From Oscillospiraceae bacterium (GTDB lineage: Bacteria; Bacillota; Clostridia; Oscillospirales; Oscillospiraceae): DNA of 64,000 nucleotides. The stretch spans positions 1 to 64,000 of the forward strand of contig JAFTGD010000026.1 in the NCBI GenBank assembly GCA_017458065.1. The letters are read 5' to 3'. Within the stretch, counting starts at the first letter, position 1; the number at the start of each line of letters is the position of its first letter. The position numbers and the translations under genes are program-made. Positions 50,111 through 58,877 of the stretch are shown one piece after another. The notes beneath the pieces are model-generated. The model saw only the letters and a program-made list of their open reading frames with translations, was not told the origin of the DNA and ran no database searches.

Positions 50111-50133
50111 GGCTCTGGTAATGAGCATGGGAA
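50111..50133 (+). repeat. Inverted repeat, left arm of the proposed pilin inversion
   Basis: The 23 bp begin GGCTCTGGTAATGAGC and end ATGGGAA. They are identical, in the opposite orientation, to 54041-54063. Both copies encode the same part of the pilin signal peptide (ALVMSMG) in the same frame. Confidence 0.85.
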
Positions 50134-51602
50134 TCAGCGCTTTTGCTGAAACGAGCACCCCCAGCATTACGGTTGTACCAAACAACACAGCAGCCGACAC
50201 AGAGAGTCTGGCTATAAATTACACCTACTACCAGATTCTTGAAGCTTCTATTGACACAGATCCCGTTGTTGATCAGGCCACAGGTGCCGCAACCACAGCA
50301 GGTACTGTTGCCTACTACGTAACCACTGAGGATCGTGCCACTCAGCTGACCAATACCAACCTTTTCAATGTCACAAAGGTTGATGGACAGAATAAGTGGT
50401 ATGTGGAACTGAAGAGCACCGCTACAACAGCCCAGCAGATCATTGATGCATTTGAAGCAAACACGTTCGATCTGACCAAATTCCCTACTGGGACATTTGA
50501 TAAAACGGCAGCTGAAGCGCAGGCCGAGTCTGGAACACTTGCCGCTGGTTACTATTACATCACATCCTCTCTCGGCACGAAGGCTGCTGTTGAGACCTTG
50601 ACTGCGGTGACCATTAACGAGAAGAATACCTATCCTAGCAATACCAAGACAGATGATAAGGAGTATGCCGCTATTGATGACACTGTGACTTATACAGTTA
50701 CCGTGACAATTCCTGAGTCCGTTGCTTCCAAGCCCATCACCATCGTTGATACCATCACAGATGGCCTAACCCTGAACACTGCTGTTACAGTCACCGGTGC
50801 TGTGGAAGATCCTGCTTACACTTCTGCTACCTTTGTTGCGGGTACGCACACCGCTGGCACCGCTGGTACTCCTGCAGTTGAAGACGATCCTGAGACACCA
50901 GAGGATGAGAGTGCCGCAGCCGTTCCTGCCACCCAGGGTACCACAGTTTATACTCTCGAAATCCCTGCCGCCACTGTACTTGCCAACAAGGGCAAGACAC
51001 TGACCTTCACCTACACTGCTAAGGTCAATGAGAATGCCGTTGTTCTTGAGAAAGAGCACAACAAGGCCCACATCACCTACGACAACTTCACTACTGTTGA
51101 CGTTGATACCGATGTGACCACTCTGGCTTTCGATGTCCAGAAGGTTGACGGCACCGACAAGACTACTGTCCTTGCAGGCGCAGAATTCAAACTGTATGAT
51201 GCTGCAACTGAAGGAAACGAGATTCCTGTAGTTTTGAAAGAAGCTGCTTCTGATGCCAATGGACAGGTTTCCACTTACCGTGTTGCAAAAGATGGCGAGA
51301 CTGGCGTTGTCATGACAGGTGGAACCTTCCGTATTGAAGGTCTTGACAATAAGACCTACTACCTCGAAGAGACAAAGGCTCCGACAGGCTATAACAAACT
51401 CGAAACCCGCATTGAAGCTGCTGCTTCGACCTCAACTGCCCCTGCTACTAACATTGACTACAAAGTTGAAAACAATAAGGGAGCAACCCTCCCCTCCACT
51501 GGTGGCATTGGTACCACAATCTTCTACGTAGTCGGTAGCATCCTCGTAGTCGCCGCAGGCGTCCTGCTCATCACCAAGAAGCGTATGAGCAGAGAGGGAT
51601 AA
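50121..51602 (+). CDS. Silent pilin cassette: LPxTG isopeptide-forming pilin lacking promoter and signal start (493 aa)
   Basis: This is a cell-wall-anchored fimbrial subunit. Domains in order: a remnant signal peptide (MSMGISAFAE), an N-terminal fimbrial domain with YPSNTK at about 170, a middle isopeptide domain, and a SpaA-like domain (about 340-450; lysine in FDVQKVD, E-box YYLEETKAPTGYN). The end is LPSTGG, a hydrophobic helix and the charged tail KKRMSREG. The start codon lies inside what is a signal peptide in the partner gene, and there is no ribosome site or N-terminal MKK region. As it stands the gene should not yield a secreted pilin. Inversion at 50111/54041 would add 17 residues (MKKLTKLLGIVLIMALV) in frame. 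Confidence 0.85.
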   Translation: MSMGISAFAETSTPSITVVPNNTAADTESLAINYTYYQILEASIDTDPVVDQATGAATTAGTVAYYVTTEDRATQLTNTNLFNVTKVDGQNKWYVELKSTATTAQQIIDAFEANTFDLTKFPTGTFDKTAAEAQAESGTLAAGYYYITSSLGTKAAVETLTAVTINEKNTYPSNTKTDDKEYAAIDDTVTYTVTVTIPESVASKPITIVDTITDGLTLNTAVTVTGAVEDPAYTSATFVAGTHTAGTAGTPAVEDDPETPEDESAAAVPATQGTTVYTLEIPAATVLANKGKTLTFTYTAKVNENAVVLEKEHNKAHITYDNFTTVDVDTDVTTLAFDVQKVDGTDKTTVLAGAEFKLYDAATEGNEIPVVLKEAASDANGQVSTYRVAKDGETGVVMTGGTFRIEGLDNKTYYLEETKAPTGYNKLETRIEAAASTSTAPATNIDYKVENNKGATLPSTGGIGTTIFYVVGSILVVAAGVLLITKKRMSREG

Positions 51603-51631
51603 TCTCTACAGCATAACAACTTAACACAGCG

Positions 51632-51665
51632 AACTGGCTCCTTAATTGGGGCCAGTTTTATTTTA
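51632..51665 (+). terminator. Terminator of the left pilin gene
   Basis: A 10-bp stem AACTGGCTCC / GGGGCCAGTT (51632-51657) with a 6-nt loop is followed by TTATTTT. It lies 30 nt after the stop. So the silent cassette keeps a complete 3' end. Confidence 0.85.
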
Positions 51666-51755
51666 CCCACACCGGTGTGGTTATTATTTGAGAGTGGACG
51701 AGACTCCCGGCAACTTGCAGCAAGTTTCATCCAGTTGCAGCGACTCTCATCCACT

Positions 51756-51933
51756 TTCAAAACTACTTGGCATTACTACCTTCTGTGCTCCGGTCATGAG
51801 CGTGAAAAATGGATTTTCTCCGAAAAGTTCAGTGGATGATGTGGAATGGCGAGTTTCCAGTACTTTTCAGGATTTTTCACAAAACTCCTCAGCATCACTA
51901 CCTTCTACACTCCGGTTTTGAGTGTGAAAAATG
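51756..51933. repeat. Two diverged direct repeats of about 57 bp
   Basis: Copies at 51756-51811 and 51876-51933 share TTCA..AAACTNCTNNGCAT, ACTACCTTCT, CTCCGGT and GAG-GTGAAAAATG, with roughly 80% identity by eye and 120-bp spacing. They lie between the two pilin genes and show no ORF. Possibly remnants of duplicated 3' flanks or recombination sites. Confidence 0.5.
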
Positions 51934-51955
51934 CAGGCCCTTTGTTTGGACCTGC
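51925..51955 (-). terminator. Terminator of the interrupted small gene
   Basis: On the minus strand GCAGGTCC / GGGCCTGC (one G-U pair) is followed by ATTTTTC. It lies just past the stop at 51961. Confidence 0.65.
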
Positions 51956-51960
51956 ACAAT

Positions 51961-52257
51961 TCATTCATTCCATAATCTACTGATGTAACTATCCAGCTCA
52001 TTTACAAAGGAATCAATTTGTTGTTCTTCAGAATAATCTCTGCGGAATACATCCTCCCACCTGAGCAGAAAATTCTCCAGTTCAAGAGGATCGGCTTTTT
52101 TTCACAACGGGGCGAGGGCTAAGAGCGCTGCGTCAAATGGCTGTGATTCAAAATGGTCCGCATCAATAAAGCCGCCCATGCCTCCACGATCATGTAAACC
52201 ATAGACTCTGCAAACGATTCCTTCCAAAACAATAGCGTCATTATGACTGACTCTCAT
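51961..52257 (-). pseudogene. Small gene interrupted by an in-frame TGA (98 codons)
   Basis: The ATG at 52257 has AAGGAGG upstream. The frame reads MRVSHNDAIVLEGIVCRVYG ... ALLALAPL, meets TGA at 52102-52104, and continues in the same frame KKADPLELENFLLRWEDV ... YISRLWNE to a proper stop and terminator. The second half is well formed, so a single nonsense change is likely. A run of seven A residues directly after the TGA makes a sequencing or slippage explanation possible too. Family unknown. It lies inside the invertible segment. Confidence 0.6.
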
Positions 52258-52273
52258 GTAATCCTCCTTCTGT

Positions 52274-52305
52274 AGAAAAGAGAGCCAGCACGTAGCCAGC
52301 TCTCT
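52274..52305 (-). terminator. Terminator of the right pilin gene
   Basis: On the minus strand AGAGAGC / GCTCTCT (52279-52305) is followed by TTTTCTAC, 23 nt after the pilin stop. Confidence 0.7.
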
Positions 52306-52327
52306 AAGAATCTATTATGCTATTCGA

Positions 52328-54103
52328 TTATCCTTCGCGGGACATTCTCTTCTTGGTGATCAGGAGCACGCCAGCCGCAACGACCAGAATGGAGCCAACC
52401 ACATAGAAGATCGTGGTGCCGATGCCACCGGTGCTGGGAAGGACAGTGCCGGAGTTATTCTCAACCTTGTTGACCTGTTTGGCAGCAAGTTCAAGAGTAT
52501 GGTCAGCATCCGCGCTGGCATTTCCTGCGGTAATTCCAGAAGCCTCTGCGACCGTTACCTTGATGGTATTAACACTGGTTTTTTCTGCCTTGGTCGGAGT
52601 AAGAGAAACAGTACCACTGAGCAGGTTATAACCAGCTTCTGTTGCCGTTTCAGTGAGAGTATAGGTCTCATCCGGATCAAGACCATAGATAAGAATGATA
52701 CCGTTATGCTGCTTATCGGAAGTGACAGAGTTAGATTTTGATGCAGCATCAACTACATACACACCTTTGGTGCCGGAAGTTGCCTCAGAGACATTAACAG
52801 CATTACCCTTGCTATCGGTAAGGGCAAAGGTTGCCTCGAGATAAGCAATGGTCTTACCAGTTTTTGCTGACAGAGTATTTGCTTCTTCATCCAGATCAGC
52901 TGTTGCGCCGTCATACTTGATGATTGCTGCCGCGCCGATGTCAAACTCAACTGTATCCTCCTGATGATAGTTGCCGTAATCAATTTCTACATCATTTTTG
53001 CGATCGGTAGATACTAGGGCATCACTTGTGACTGTAGCTGCGAAAGTGAATGTAACGGTCTTTCCTTTCGTTGCTGCAGTCGGATGGATTGTTGCAGTCC
53101 AGCCAGTAGCAGTTTCACTACCAATTACATAATCCCGTTTACCGTCATCAGTAGCTGTAGCAGCAACATCTGCAGTAAGAGTCGGTGTAATGGTCAGAGC
53201 AGAGCCCGTTACCTCGCCCTCATCATCTTTCGGAATATTAAGTTCAAGACCCGTGCTCAGTGTATCTTTTACTACGATATCCTCAGTAGCATCCGCAGGA
53301 ACCTTAACCTCAACCTGATAGTAAACCGTGTCGCCAACTTTTACACCAAGAGCGTCATTAGAATAAGTTCCTGCAGTGTCGCCCTGCTTCTTGTCGACTG
53401 TCGGATAACTATTCTTTTCATTGATTGTAATGTCGGTAGTAGCAGCAACAAGGTTCTGACCTTCAGAGCTTCCGATCAGATAATAACCAGCAGGAACAGT
53501 AGCAGTCCACTTTGTGCTTGGAGTAGCAGGATTATCGCCTGAAGCAGCGGTTCCGTTGCCAGTTAAACTACCAGTGGCTTCCCAAACCTGATGGTCGAAA
53601 AGCCATTTAGCAGCTGCCTGTGCAGTGGCTGCATCAGTATTGGAATTAATCCACTTTACTGAATAATTTGTGGTTCCAGCAATCGGGGTCAGATCAAACC
53701 AGATGTTTCCAGTATCTGTCTCGTCATCTTCATCTGGTTCGGTCCTATTCCATGTGCTTGTGGTAGCATCCCAACTACCAAGCTTTGCAGCAACAGCGGA
53801 GCTAGCTGTATAGGCAAATGCTGTGGCAGCACCAGTTCCTGTGCTATCGTTGATAGTACCCGCAGTCCCGTCTGAATTGTACCCACCACCGGTAGCAGTA
53901 TGAGTGCCATTCATCGTTGCCGTGAATACACGATACCATGTAAACTCGCGATCACCTTCAGCCCCTGCACCGTAGGTGCTGTCACGGTTAACTGTAATGT
54001 TTACGGTTGGGGTCTCTTCGTCCGCCGCAAACGCTGCGGTTCCCATGCTCATTACCAGAGCCATAATGAGCACGATGCCTAGAAGTTTCGTGAGTTTCTT
54101 CAT
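52328..54103 (-). CDS. Expressed LPxTG isopeptide-forming pilin (591 aa)
   Basis: This is a fimbrial subunit exported by Sec and fixed to the wall or polymerised by a sortase. It has a complete signal peptide (MKKLTKLLGIVLIMALVMSMGTAAFA). An N-terminal domain follows with YPTVDKK (about 245), then isopeptide domains and a SpaA-like domain with E-box YTLTETATEAGYN. The end is LPSTGG, a hydrophobic helix and KKRMSREG. The ATG has GAAGGAG about 6 nt upstream. The C-terminal 35 residues are identical to the left pilin, but the DNA differs at about a quarter of positions. No sortase gene lies in the window. Confidence 0.93.
   Translation of the reverse strand: MKKLTKLLGIVLIMALVMSMGTAAFAADEETPTVNITVNRDSTYGAGAEGDREFTWYRVFTATMNGTHTATGGGYNSDGTAGTINDSTGTGAATAFAYTASSAVAAKLGSWDATTSTWNRTEPDEDDETDTGNIWFDLTPIAGTTNYSVKWINSNTDAATAQAAAKWLFDHQVWEATGSLTGNGTAASGDNPATPSTKWTATVPAGYYLIGSSEGQNLVAATTDITINEKNSYPTVDKKQGDTAGTYSNDALGVKVGDTVYYQVEVKVPADATEDIVVKDTLSTGLELNIPKDDEGEVTGSALTITPTLTADVAATATDDGKRDYVIGSETATGWTATIHPTAATKGKTVTFTFAATVTSDALVSTDRKNDVEIDYGNYHQEDTVEFDIGAAAIIKYDGATADLDEEANTLSAKTGKTIAYLEATFALTDSKGNAVNVSEATSGTKGVYVVDAASKSNSVTSDKQHNGIILIYGLDPDETYTLTETATEAGYNLLSGTVSLTPTKAEKTSVNTIKVTVAEASGITAGNASADADHTLELAAKQVNKVENNSGTVLPSTGGIGTTIFYVVGSILVVAAGVLLITKKRMSREG
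54041..54063 (-). repeat. Inverted repeat, right arm of the proposed pilin inversion
   Basis: Reads GGCTCTGGTAATGAGC...ATGGGAA on the minus strand, identical to 50111-50133. It lies in codons 14-22 of the expressed pilin. Promoter, ribosome site and the first 14 codons stay outside the 3.9-kb segment. Confidence 0.85.
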
Positions 54104-54267
54104 GTTCTTCTCCTTCTTCTTCGCCCTCTCGGGTCTTAATATGATTGTAGATTTTCCGCAGCCTTGGTTATTTTGCTCTCCTTAGCAGCGGAAGGAATAA
54201 TCTCCCACCCGGGAGGGAAATACGGTGTTGGTGCCGGGGTCTGATCTGTCGATCGGTTTATGTGCTG

Positions 54268-54297
54268 AGTATAGCAGAGCAAGAATCAATAAAACAA
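54268..54297 (-). promoter_or_regulatory. Promoter of the pilin locus
   Basis: On the minus strand TTGTTT (54292-54297) and TATACT (54268-54273) are spaced 18 nt. The transcript would carry a leader of about 155 nt to the pilin ATG. The leader contains a CTCCCGGGTGGGAG hairpin (near 54205), which may be a control element. The 54300-54700 stretch to the right holds no gene I can support, only AT-rich sequence and a GAGGCG / CGCCTC hairpin (54362-54383). Confidence 0.55.
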
Positions 54298-54716
54298 TCA
54301 ATAATCCGAACAAAACGCGGTATGATCAAAATTTTTTTGATGCTTTTTGATTTTCTGTTTTGAGGCGTAAAAAAAGCCGCCTCTCTCCGCTCATACATCG
54401 TGTATGTTAACATAAAAACCGTTATTCTGCAATAACAAAACGAAAACAATTCAGTTAATTTTTAAAATTATTTCTATGCAGTCCGACGCATCCTCTCGAT
54501 CTGTCTGGACAGAACCGAAGGATTCGTGTGTAACTATTCGTTTCCGATTTGTAATTTGCAGTATACTCCTGTTCTCAGCGTCTGTCAAGATTTTATACGG
54601 CGATTTTCACCATCAATTTTGCCTCACTGTCTTGGCTTTTTCCTTCTGGTATGGTAAACTCCCCTTTGTATCCTCGTTGCATTTCGATCAAAACAGAGCT
54701 GAAAGGAGCTATTACC

Positions 54717-55424
54717 GTGGCGGAAGCGTTTATCCGGTTTGACCGGGTCGGCAAGGTGTATCAGGCGGGAGAGGTCGCCGTGACGGCGCTGCACGATGTC
54801 AGCTTTGAGATCGGGCAGGGCGAGATCTGCGTCATCGTCGGGGAATCCGGCGCAGGCAAGACCACGCTGCTGAACATCCTCGGCGGGATGGACAGCCTCA
54901 CCGACGGCAGCATCACGGTGGCGGGCCGGGAGGTCTCGTCCTTCTCGAAGGCGGAGCTCACCAACTACCGCCGCCTGGACGTGGGCTTTGTCTTCCAGTT
55001 CTATAACCTGATCCCGAATCTGACCGCGCTGGAGAACGTGGAGATCGCGGCGAAGCTTTCGCGCCATGCGCTGGATGCCCGGCAGGTGCTGGCCCAGGTG
55101 GGTCTGCGCGACCGGTCCGGCAACTTCCCCGCCCAGCTCTCCGGCGGCGAGCAGCAGCGCGTCGCCATCGCCCGCGCCCTGGCCAAGAACCCGAAGCTGC
55201 TCCTCTGCGACGAGCCAACCGGCGCCCTGGACTACCACACCGGCAAGGCGATCCTGAAGCTGCTGCAGGACACCAGCCGCCAGAAGAACATGACCGTCAT
55301 TATCATCACCCACAACAAGGCCCTCTGTGACATGGCCGACCGGGTCATCCGCGTGAAGAGCGGCACCATCCAGTCCGTCACGCGCAACGAGCACGCGACG
55401 CCCGTGGAAGAGATCGAATGGTGA
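54717..55424 (+). CDS. ABC transporter ATPase, MacB/LolD type (235 aa)
   Basis: This is the ATP-binding subunit of an exporter paired with the FtsX-like permease that follows. Walker A is GESGAGKTT, the Q-loop QFYNLIPNL, the signature LSGGEQQR, Walker [12 protein letters not shown] and the H-loop IIITHN. I chose the GTG at 54717 because AAGGAG lies 8 nt upstream and family proteins start here. A longer reading from 54651 has no ribosome site. The permease starts 5 nt after the stop. GC content rises sharply from here on. Confidence 0.93.
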   Translation: MAEAFIRFDRVGKVYQAGEVAVTALHDVSFEIGQGEICVIVGESGAGKTTLLNILGGMDSLTDGSITVAGREVSSFSKAELTNYRRLDVGFVFQFYNLIPNLTALENVEIAAKLSRHALDARQVLAQVGLRDRSGNFPAQLSGGEQQRVAIARALAKNPKLLLCDEPTGALDYHTGKAILKLLQDTSRQKNMTVIIITHNKALCDMADRVIRVKSGTIQSVTRNEHATPVEEIEW

Positions 55425-55428
55425 GCCG

Positions 55429-58400
55429 ATGAACGCCGAAACCCGCAAAATGCTGCTGCGCAGCATCCGCGCGACACTGGGGCGCTTCCTCGCGATCCTT
55501 GCGATCGTGGCGCTGGGCGTCGGCTTCTATGCCGGACTCAGAAGCTCCCAGCCGGACATGCTGCGCTCGGCCGAAGACTATCTGCACCGGCTGAGGATGT
55601 ACGACTTCCGCCTGATGAGCAGCCTCGGACTCCCGAAGGAAGACGCGGACGCTTTCCGCACTCTCCCGGGTGTCGCGGCCGCGGAGGGCGCCTGTTTTGC
55701 CGACGCCTACGCCCGCGCCGGGGAGGGCGTGGAAGAGGTCTGGCACTTCCAGACTCTGACAAAAGAGGTCGCCGTCCCGGACCTGATCGCCGGGCGCATG
55801 CCGGCGAGCGCCGGGGAATGCCTGGTAGACTCCCGCGCCTTCCGTGAGGAGAACATCGGGAAGCGCCTCACCCTCACCGGCTCCAACAGCGACGACACGC
55901 TGGAACATTTTGTTTATCAGGAATACGAGATCGTAGGGCTCGCCGGCAGCCCGCAGTATATCTCTCTGGACCGGGGCAGCAGCGAGCTGGGCTCCGGCAG
56001 GCCTGCCGGCTTTGTGCTGCTCCCCGCCGACGCCTTCACGGACGAGGTCTATCACGAGCTGCTGCTCTGGTGCGACCTGCCGGGGGAGATTTATTCGGAG
56101 GAATATACCGACGCGCTGCGGCATCTCCGCCCGGCGGTGGAGACGCTGCTGAACCGGCGCGGCGTCCTCCGCTCGGAGGCGCTCATCCTCGAAAACAGCG
56201 AGGAGCTGGACCGCGCCAGGGAAGAGCTGGACGACGGCTGGAGCGAATACCGCCTCGGCCTGCAGAAGAGCGCCCAGGAACTGGCCGAGGGCAAACAGAA
56301 GCTGGAGGCCGCCCAGATGCAGCTGGACATCGGGAAGACGGCGCTGGACGAGAGCGAGAAGCTCCTGCAGCAGCAGGATGCGGAGCTCGGCGTCAAGCAG
56401 ACGCAGCTCGACGAAAAAAACAGCGAACTGGACGCCATCATGAGCGAGCATCGCGCCGCGCTCTCCGCTCTCCTCAGCCTGGAGATTGAGGTCCAGACCG
56501 AACAGGCCGCAATCAATGCGGCCAGGGCCGCCGCACAGATCAAGATCCCCTCGGTTCCCTCCTCCGTGCTGCAGGATCTGCCGGACCTCTCCCAGTTCGG
56601 CATCGACCCCGGCGGCTTTTCCGATGCGCTGAGCGGCGTGAACGACGCCCTTGGCGCGATCCAGGGCGCGCTGGACGAGGCCGGGATGGACCCGGCGGAG
56701 CTCGACAGACGGGAAGCCGAGCTTAATCAGAAGAAAAAACAGCTGGAAAACCTGCAGAATGAATTCACCGCCCGGGCGGAGGAGATCAGCGCGCTGGATT
56801 CCGAGGTCTCCGCCATGCAGACGGAGATCAGCATGACCGCCTCCGTCCTCGCCGACAGCCGACAGGCGCTGCAGGCATCCCGGGAGGAGCTTGCAGCCGG
56901 TGAGGCGGAGCTGCAGGCCGGCTGGGCGGAATGCGACGCCGGGCAGGAGAAGGCCGATAAGGAGCTCGCCGAGGCGAGGCAGAAGCTGGAGGACGCCGAG
57001 GAGGAGTTTGCCAAAGGCAGGGCCGAGCTGGAGGACAAGCTGCAGCCGCAGCTCTACGCCCTGGATCGCACCGCCAATCCCGGCTATGTCACTTTCGAGA
57101 ACGACAGCGCCATCGTCGACGGCATCGCCGTGGTGTTCCCGGTGTTCTTTGTGCTGGTGGCGTCGCTGGTCTGCATCACCACCATGACGAGGATGGTGAC
57201 CGAGGAACGCACCCAGATCGGCACGCTTAAGGCCATGGGCTACGCTTCCCCCGTCATCATGGCAAAGTACCTGCTCTACGCCTCGGTATCGGCCCTGCTG
57301 GGCTGCGTGCTGGGCTTCTTCATCGGCTGCATCGGGCTGCCGTATATCGTGTGGTACGCGTACAACATCATGTACCAGTACGCCGGGCTGCGCTTCCGCT
57401 TCAGCGGCTGGATGTTCGCGGCCTGCCTGCTGGTCTCGGTGGCCGGCAGCCTCTTTGTCACCTGGCTTGCCTGCCGCTCGTCCCTCGCGGAGAAGCCGGC
57501 AGAGCTCATCCGGCCCAAAGCGCCCGCCGTCGGCAGGCGCGTCCTGCTGGAGCGCATCGGACCGCTCTGGCGGCGGCTCCCCTTCCTCAGCAAGGTCAGC
57601 ATCCGCAACGCCTTCCGCTACCCCAGCCGCGTGTTCATGATGCTGCTGGGCATCGGCGGCTGTACGGCGCTGCTGGTGGCGGGCTTCGGTACCAAGGACT
57701 CGCTCTCCGGCGTCGGCAGCTTCCAGTATGACGAGATCTCGCTCTACGACATCGTCGTCACGCTCGATACAGAGAAGGCCGGCGCACACCCGGAGGCCCT
57801 CTGGGCCGACTGGTCAGAGCATAGCGCCCTGACCCACAGGGAGGAGATCCGTCTCCTGAACGCCTCCGGCAGCGGCAAAGACACCGAGCTGATCCTCGCG
57901 GACGGAGAGGCGATCACGCCGCTGCTCTCCCTGCACACGAAGAACGGCACCGAGCTCTCCTGGCCCGCGCCCGGTGAGGTCGTCATCACCAAGAAGCTCT
58001 CAGACTCCCTCGGTCTGCAGGCCGGGGACAGCGCCGTGCTCCGGCTCGCGGGCGGGCGGGAGCGCAGCGTCACCGTTGCAGGCGTCTGCGAGTACTACGT
58101 CGGGCACGCGGTCTTCGCCGCCCCGGAGGGTTACGCCGACACGGAGAGGAACTATGCCCTGATCCGCGTCCGGGAGGGCGAGGACGCCGCGCTCCGGGCG
58201 GCGCGGCTGCGGAGCGCCGAGGGCGTCAGCTATGTAAGCCTCACCCAGACCGAGCGCGAGACGCTGGAGAGCTCCATGGCCAGCATCGACCTGCTGGTGC
58301 TGATGCTGGTGTTCTGCTCCGGCGCGCTGGCCTTCATTACCTTATATAATCTGACCAACATCAACATCATGGAACGTATCCGCGAGGTCGCCACCGTGAA

Positions 58401-58686
58401 AGTGCTGGGCTTCACGCCCCGCGAGACCGCGCAGTACATCCTCAACGAGAATCTGATGCTCTCCTTCCTCGGCGCGGCACTCGGTCTGCTGCTGGGGATC
58501 ATCCTGCACCGCTTTGTGATGGAGAGCATCAACCTGGACTATATGAGCTACGACGTGCGCATCGCCCCGATCAGCTATGGAATCAGTTTTGTGATCACGT
58601 TTGCCTTCGCCCTGCTGACCAACCTCTTCATGCAGGGGAAGCTGGAGAAGGTGAACATGGCGGAATCTCTGAAGTCTGTTGAATAA
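55429..58686 (+). CDS. FtsX-like ABC permease with large coiled-coil extracytoplasmic domain (1085 aa)
   Basis: This is the membrane subunit of a MacB-like exporter or mechanotransmission complex. It has a first membrane helix (about 15-35, FLAILAIVALGVGFYAG), then an extracytoplasmic region of about 520 residues. Most of that region (about 255-545) is long coiled coils (ELAEGKQKLEAAQMQLDIG, QALQASREELAAGEAELQ). Two FtsX units follow, with helices near 565-690 and, after a second soluble domain, near 955-1075 (GALAFITLYNLTNINIMERIREVATVKVLGF). The length fits the largest FtsX-type permeases of Firmicutes. A very long reverse-strand ORF over this region is a GC artefact. Confidence 0.9.
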   Translation: MNAETRKMLLRSIRATLGRFLAILAIVALGVGFYAGLRSSQPDMLRSAEDYLHRLRMYDFRLMSSLGLPKEDADAFRTLPGVAAAEGACFADAYARAGEGVEEVWHFQTLTKEVAVPDLIAGRMPASAGECLVDSRAFREENIGKRLTLTGSNSDDTLEHFVYQEYEIVGLAGSPQYISLDRGSSELGSGRPAGFVLLPADAFTDEVYHELLLWCDLPGEIYSEEYTDALRHLRPAVETLLNRRGVLRSEALILENSEELDRAREELDDGWSEYRLGLQKSAQELAEGKQKLEAAQMQLDIGKTALDESEKLLQQQDAELGVKQTQLDEKNSELDAIMSEHRAALSALLSLEIEVQTEQAAINAARAAAQIKIPSVPSSVLQDLPDLSQFGIDPGGFSDALSGVNDALGAIQGALDEAGMDPAELDRREAELNQKKKQLENLQNEFTARAEEISALDSEVSAMQTEISMTASVLADSRQALQASREELAAGEAELQAGWAECDAGQEKADKELAEARQKLEDAEEEFAKGRAELEDKLQPQLYALDRTANPGYVTFENDSAIVDGIAVVFPVFFVLVASLVCITTMTRMVTEERTQIGTLKAMGYASPVIMAKYLLYASVSALLGCVLGFFIGCIGLPYIVWYAYNIMYQYAGLRFRFSGWMFAACLLVSVAGSLFVTWLACRSSLAEKPAELIRPKAPAVGRRVLLERIGPLWRRLPFLSKVSIRNAFRYPSRVFMMLLGIGGCTALLVAGFGTKDSLSGVGSFQYDEISLYDIVVTLDTEKAGAHPEALWADWSEHSALTHREEIRLLNASGSGKDTELILADGEAITPLLSLHTKNGTELSWPAPGEVVITKKLSDSLGLQAGDSAVLRLAGGRERSVTVAGVCEYYVGHAVFAAPEGYADTERNYALIRVREGEDAALRAARLRSAEGVSYVSLTQTERETLESSMASIDLLVLMLVFCSGALAFITLYNLTNINIMERIREVATVKVLGFTPRETAQYILNENLMLSFLGAALGLLLGIILHRFVMESINLDYMSYDVRIAPISYGISFVITFAFALLTNLFMQGKLEKVNMAESLKSVE

Positions 58687-58863
58687 AGATATTGTACCTC
58701 ACCCCCGCCGGAGGCGGGGGATGAGATGCAAACCCGGAAAGCAACATGGCGGAGTCTTTGAAATCCGTTGAATAAGATAATGTACCTCATCCCCGCCGAA
58801 GGCGGGGGATGAGGTACAAACCCGGAAAGCAACATGGCAGAATCTCTGAAATCTGTTGAACAA
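58654..58863 (+). repeat. Three copies of the permease gene end separated by REP-like palindromes
   Basis: A 33-bp block encoding NMAESLKSVE plus stop occurs at 58654-58686 (the real gene end), 58743-58775 and 58831-58863, with an 88-89-bp period. Between copies lies a near-identical palindrome, CCTCAYCCCCGCC / GGCGGGGGATGAG (about 58697-58725 and 58786-58815), then CCCGGAAAGC. The last copy has lost its stop (TAA to CAA). The palindromes may work as terminators or mRNA stabilisers. Confidence 0.85.
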
Positions 58864-58877
58864 AGGAGCATACACCC

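Noticed and set aside
54140-54260. c-di-GMP riboswitch in the pilin leader
   Set aside because: The leader is long and has a CTCCCGGGTGGGAG hairpin, but the conserved GEMM core sequences are absent.
55378-57789. 803-codon reverse-strand ORF over the ABC permease
   Set aside because: It is a shadow frame of the GC-rich permease gene. It has Arg/Gly/Ala-rich composition with no domain and no ribosome site, while the plus-strand frame has clear FtsX domains.
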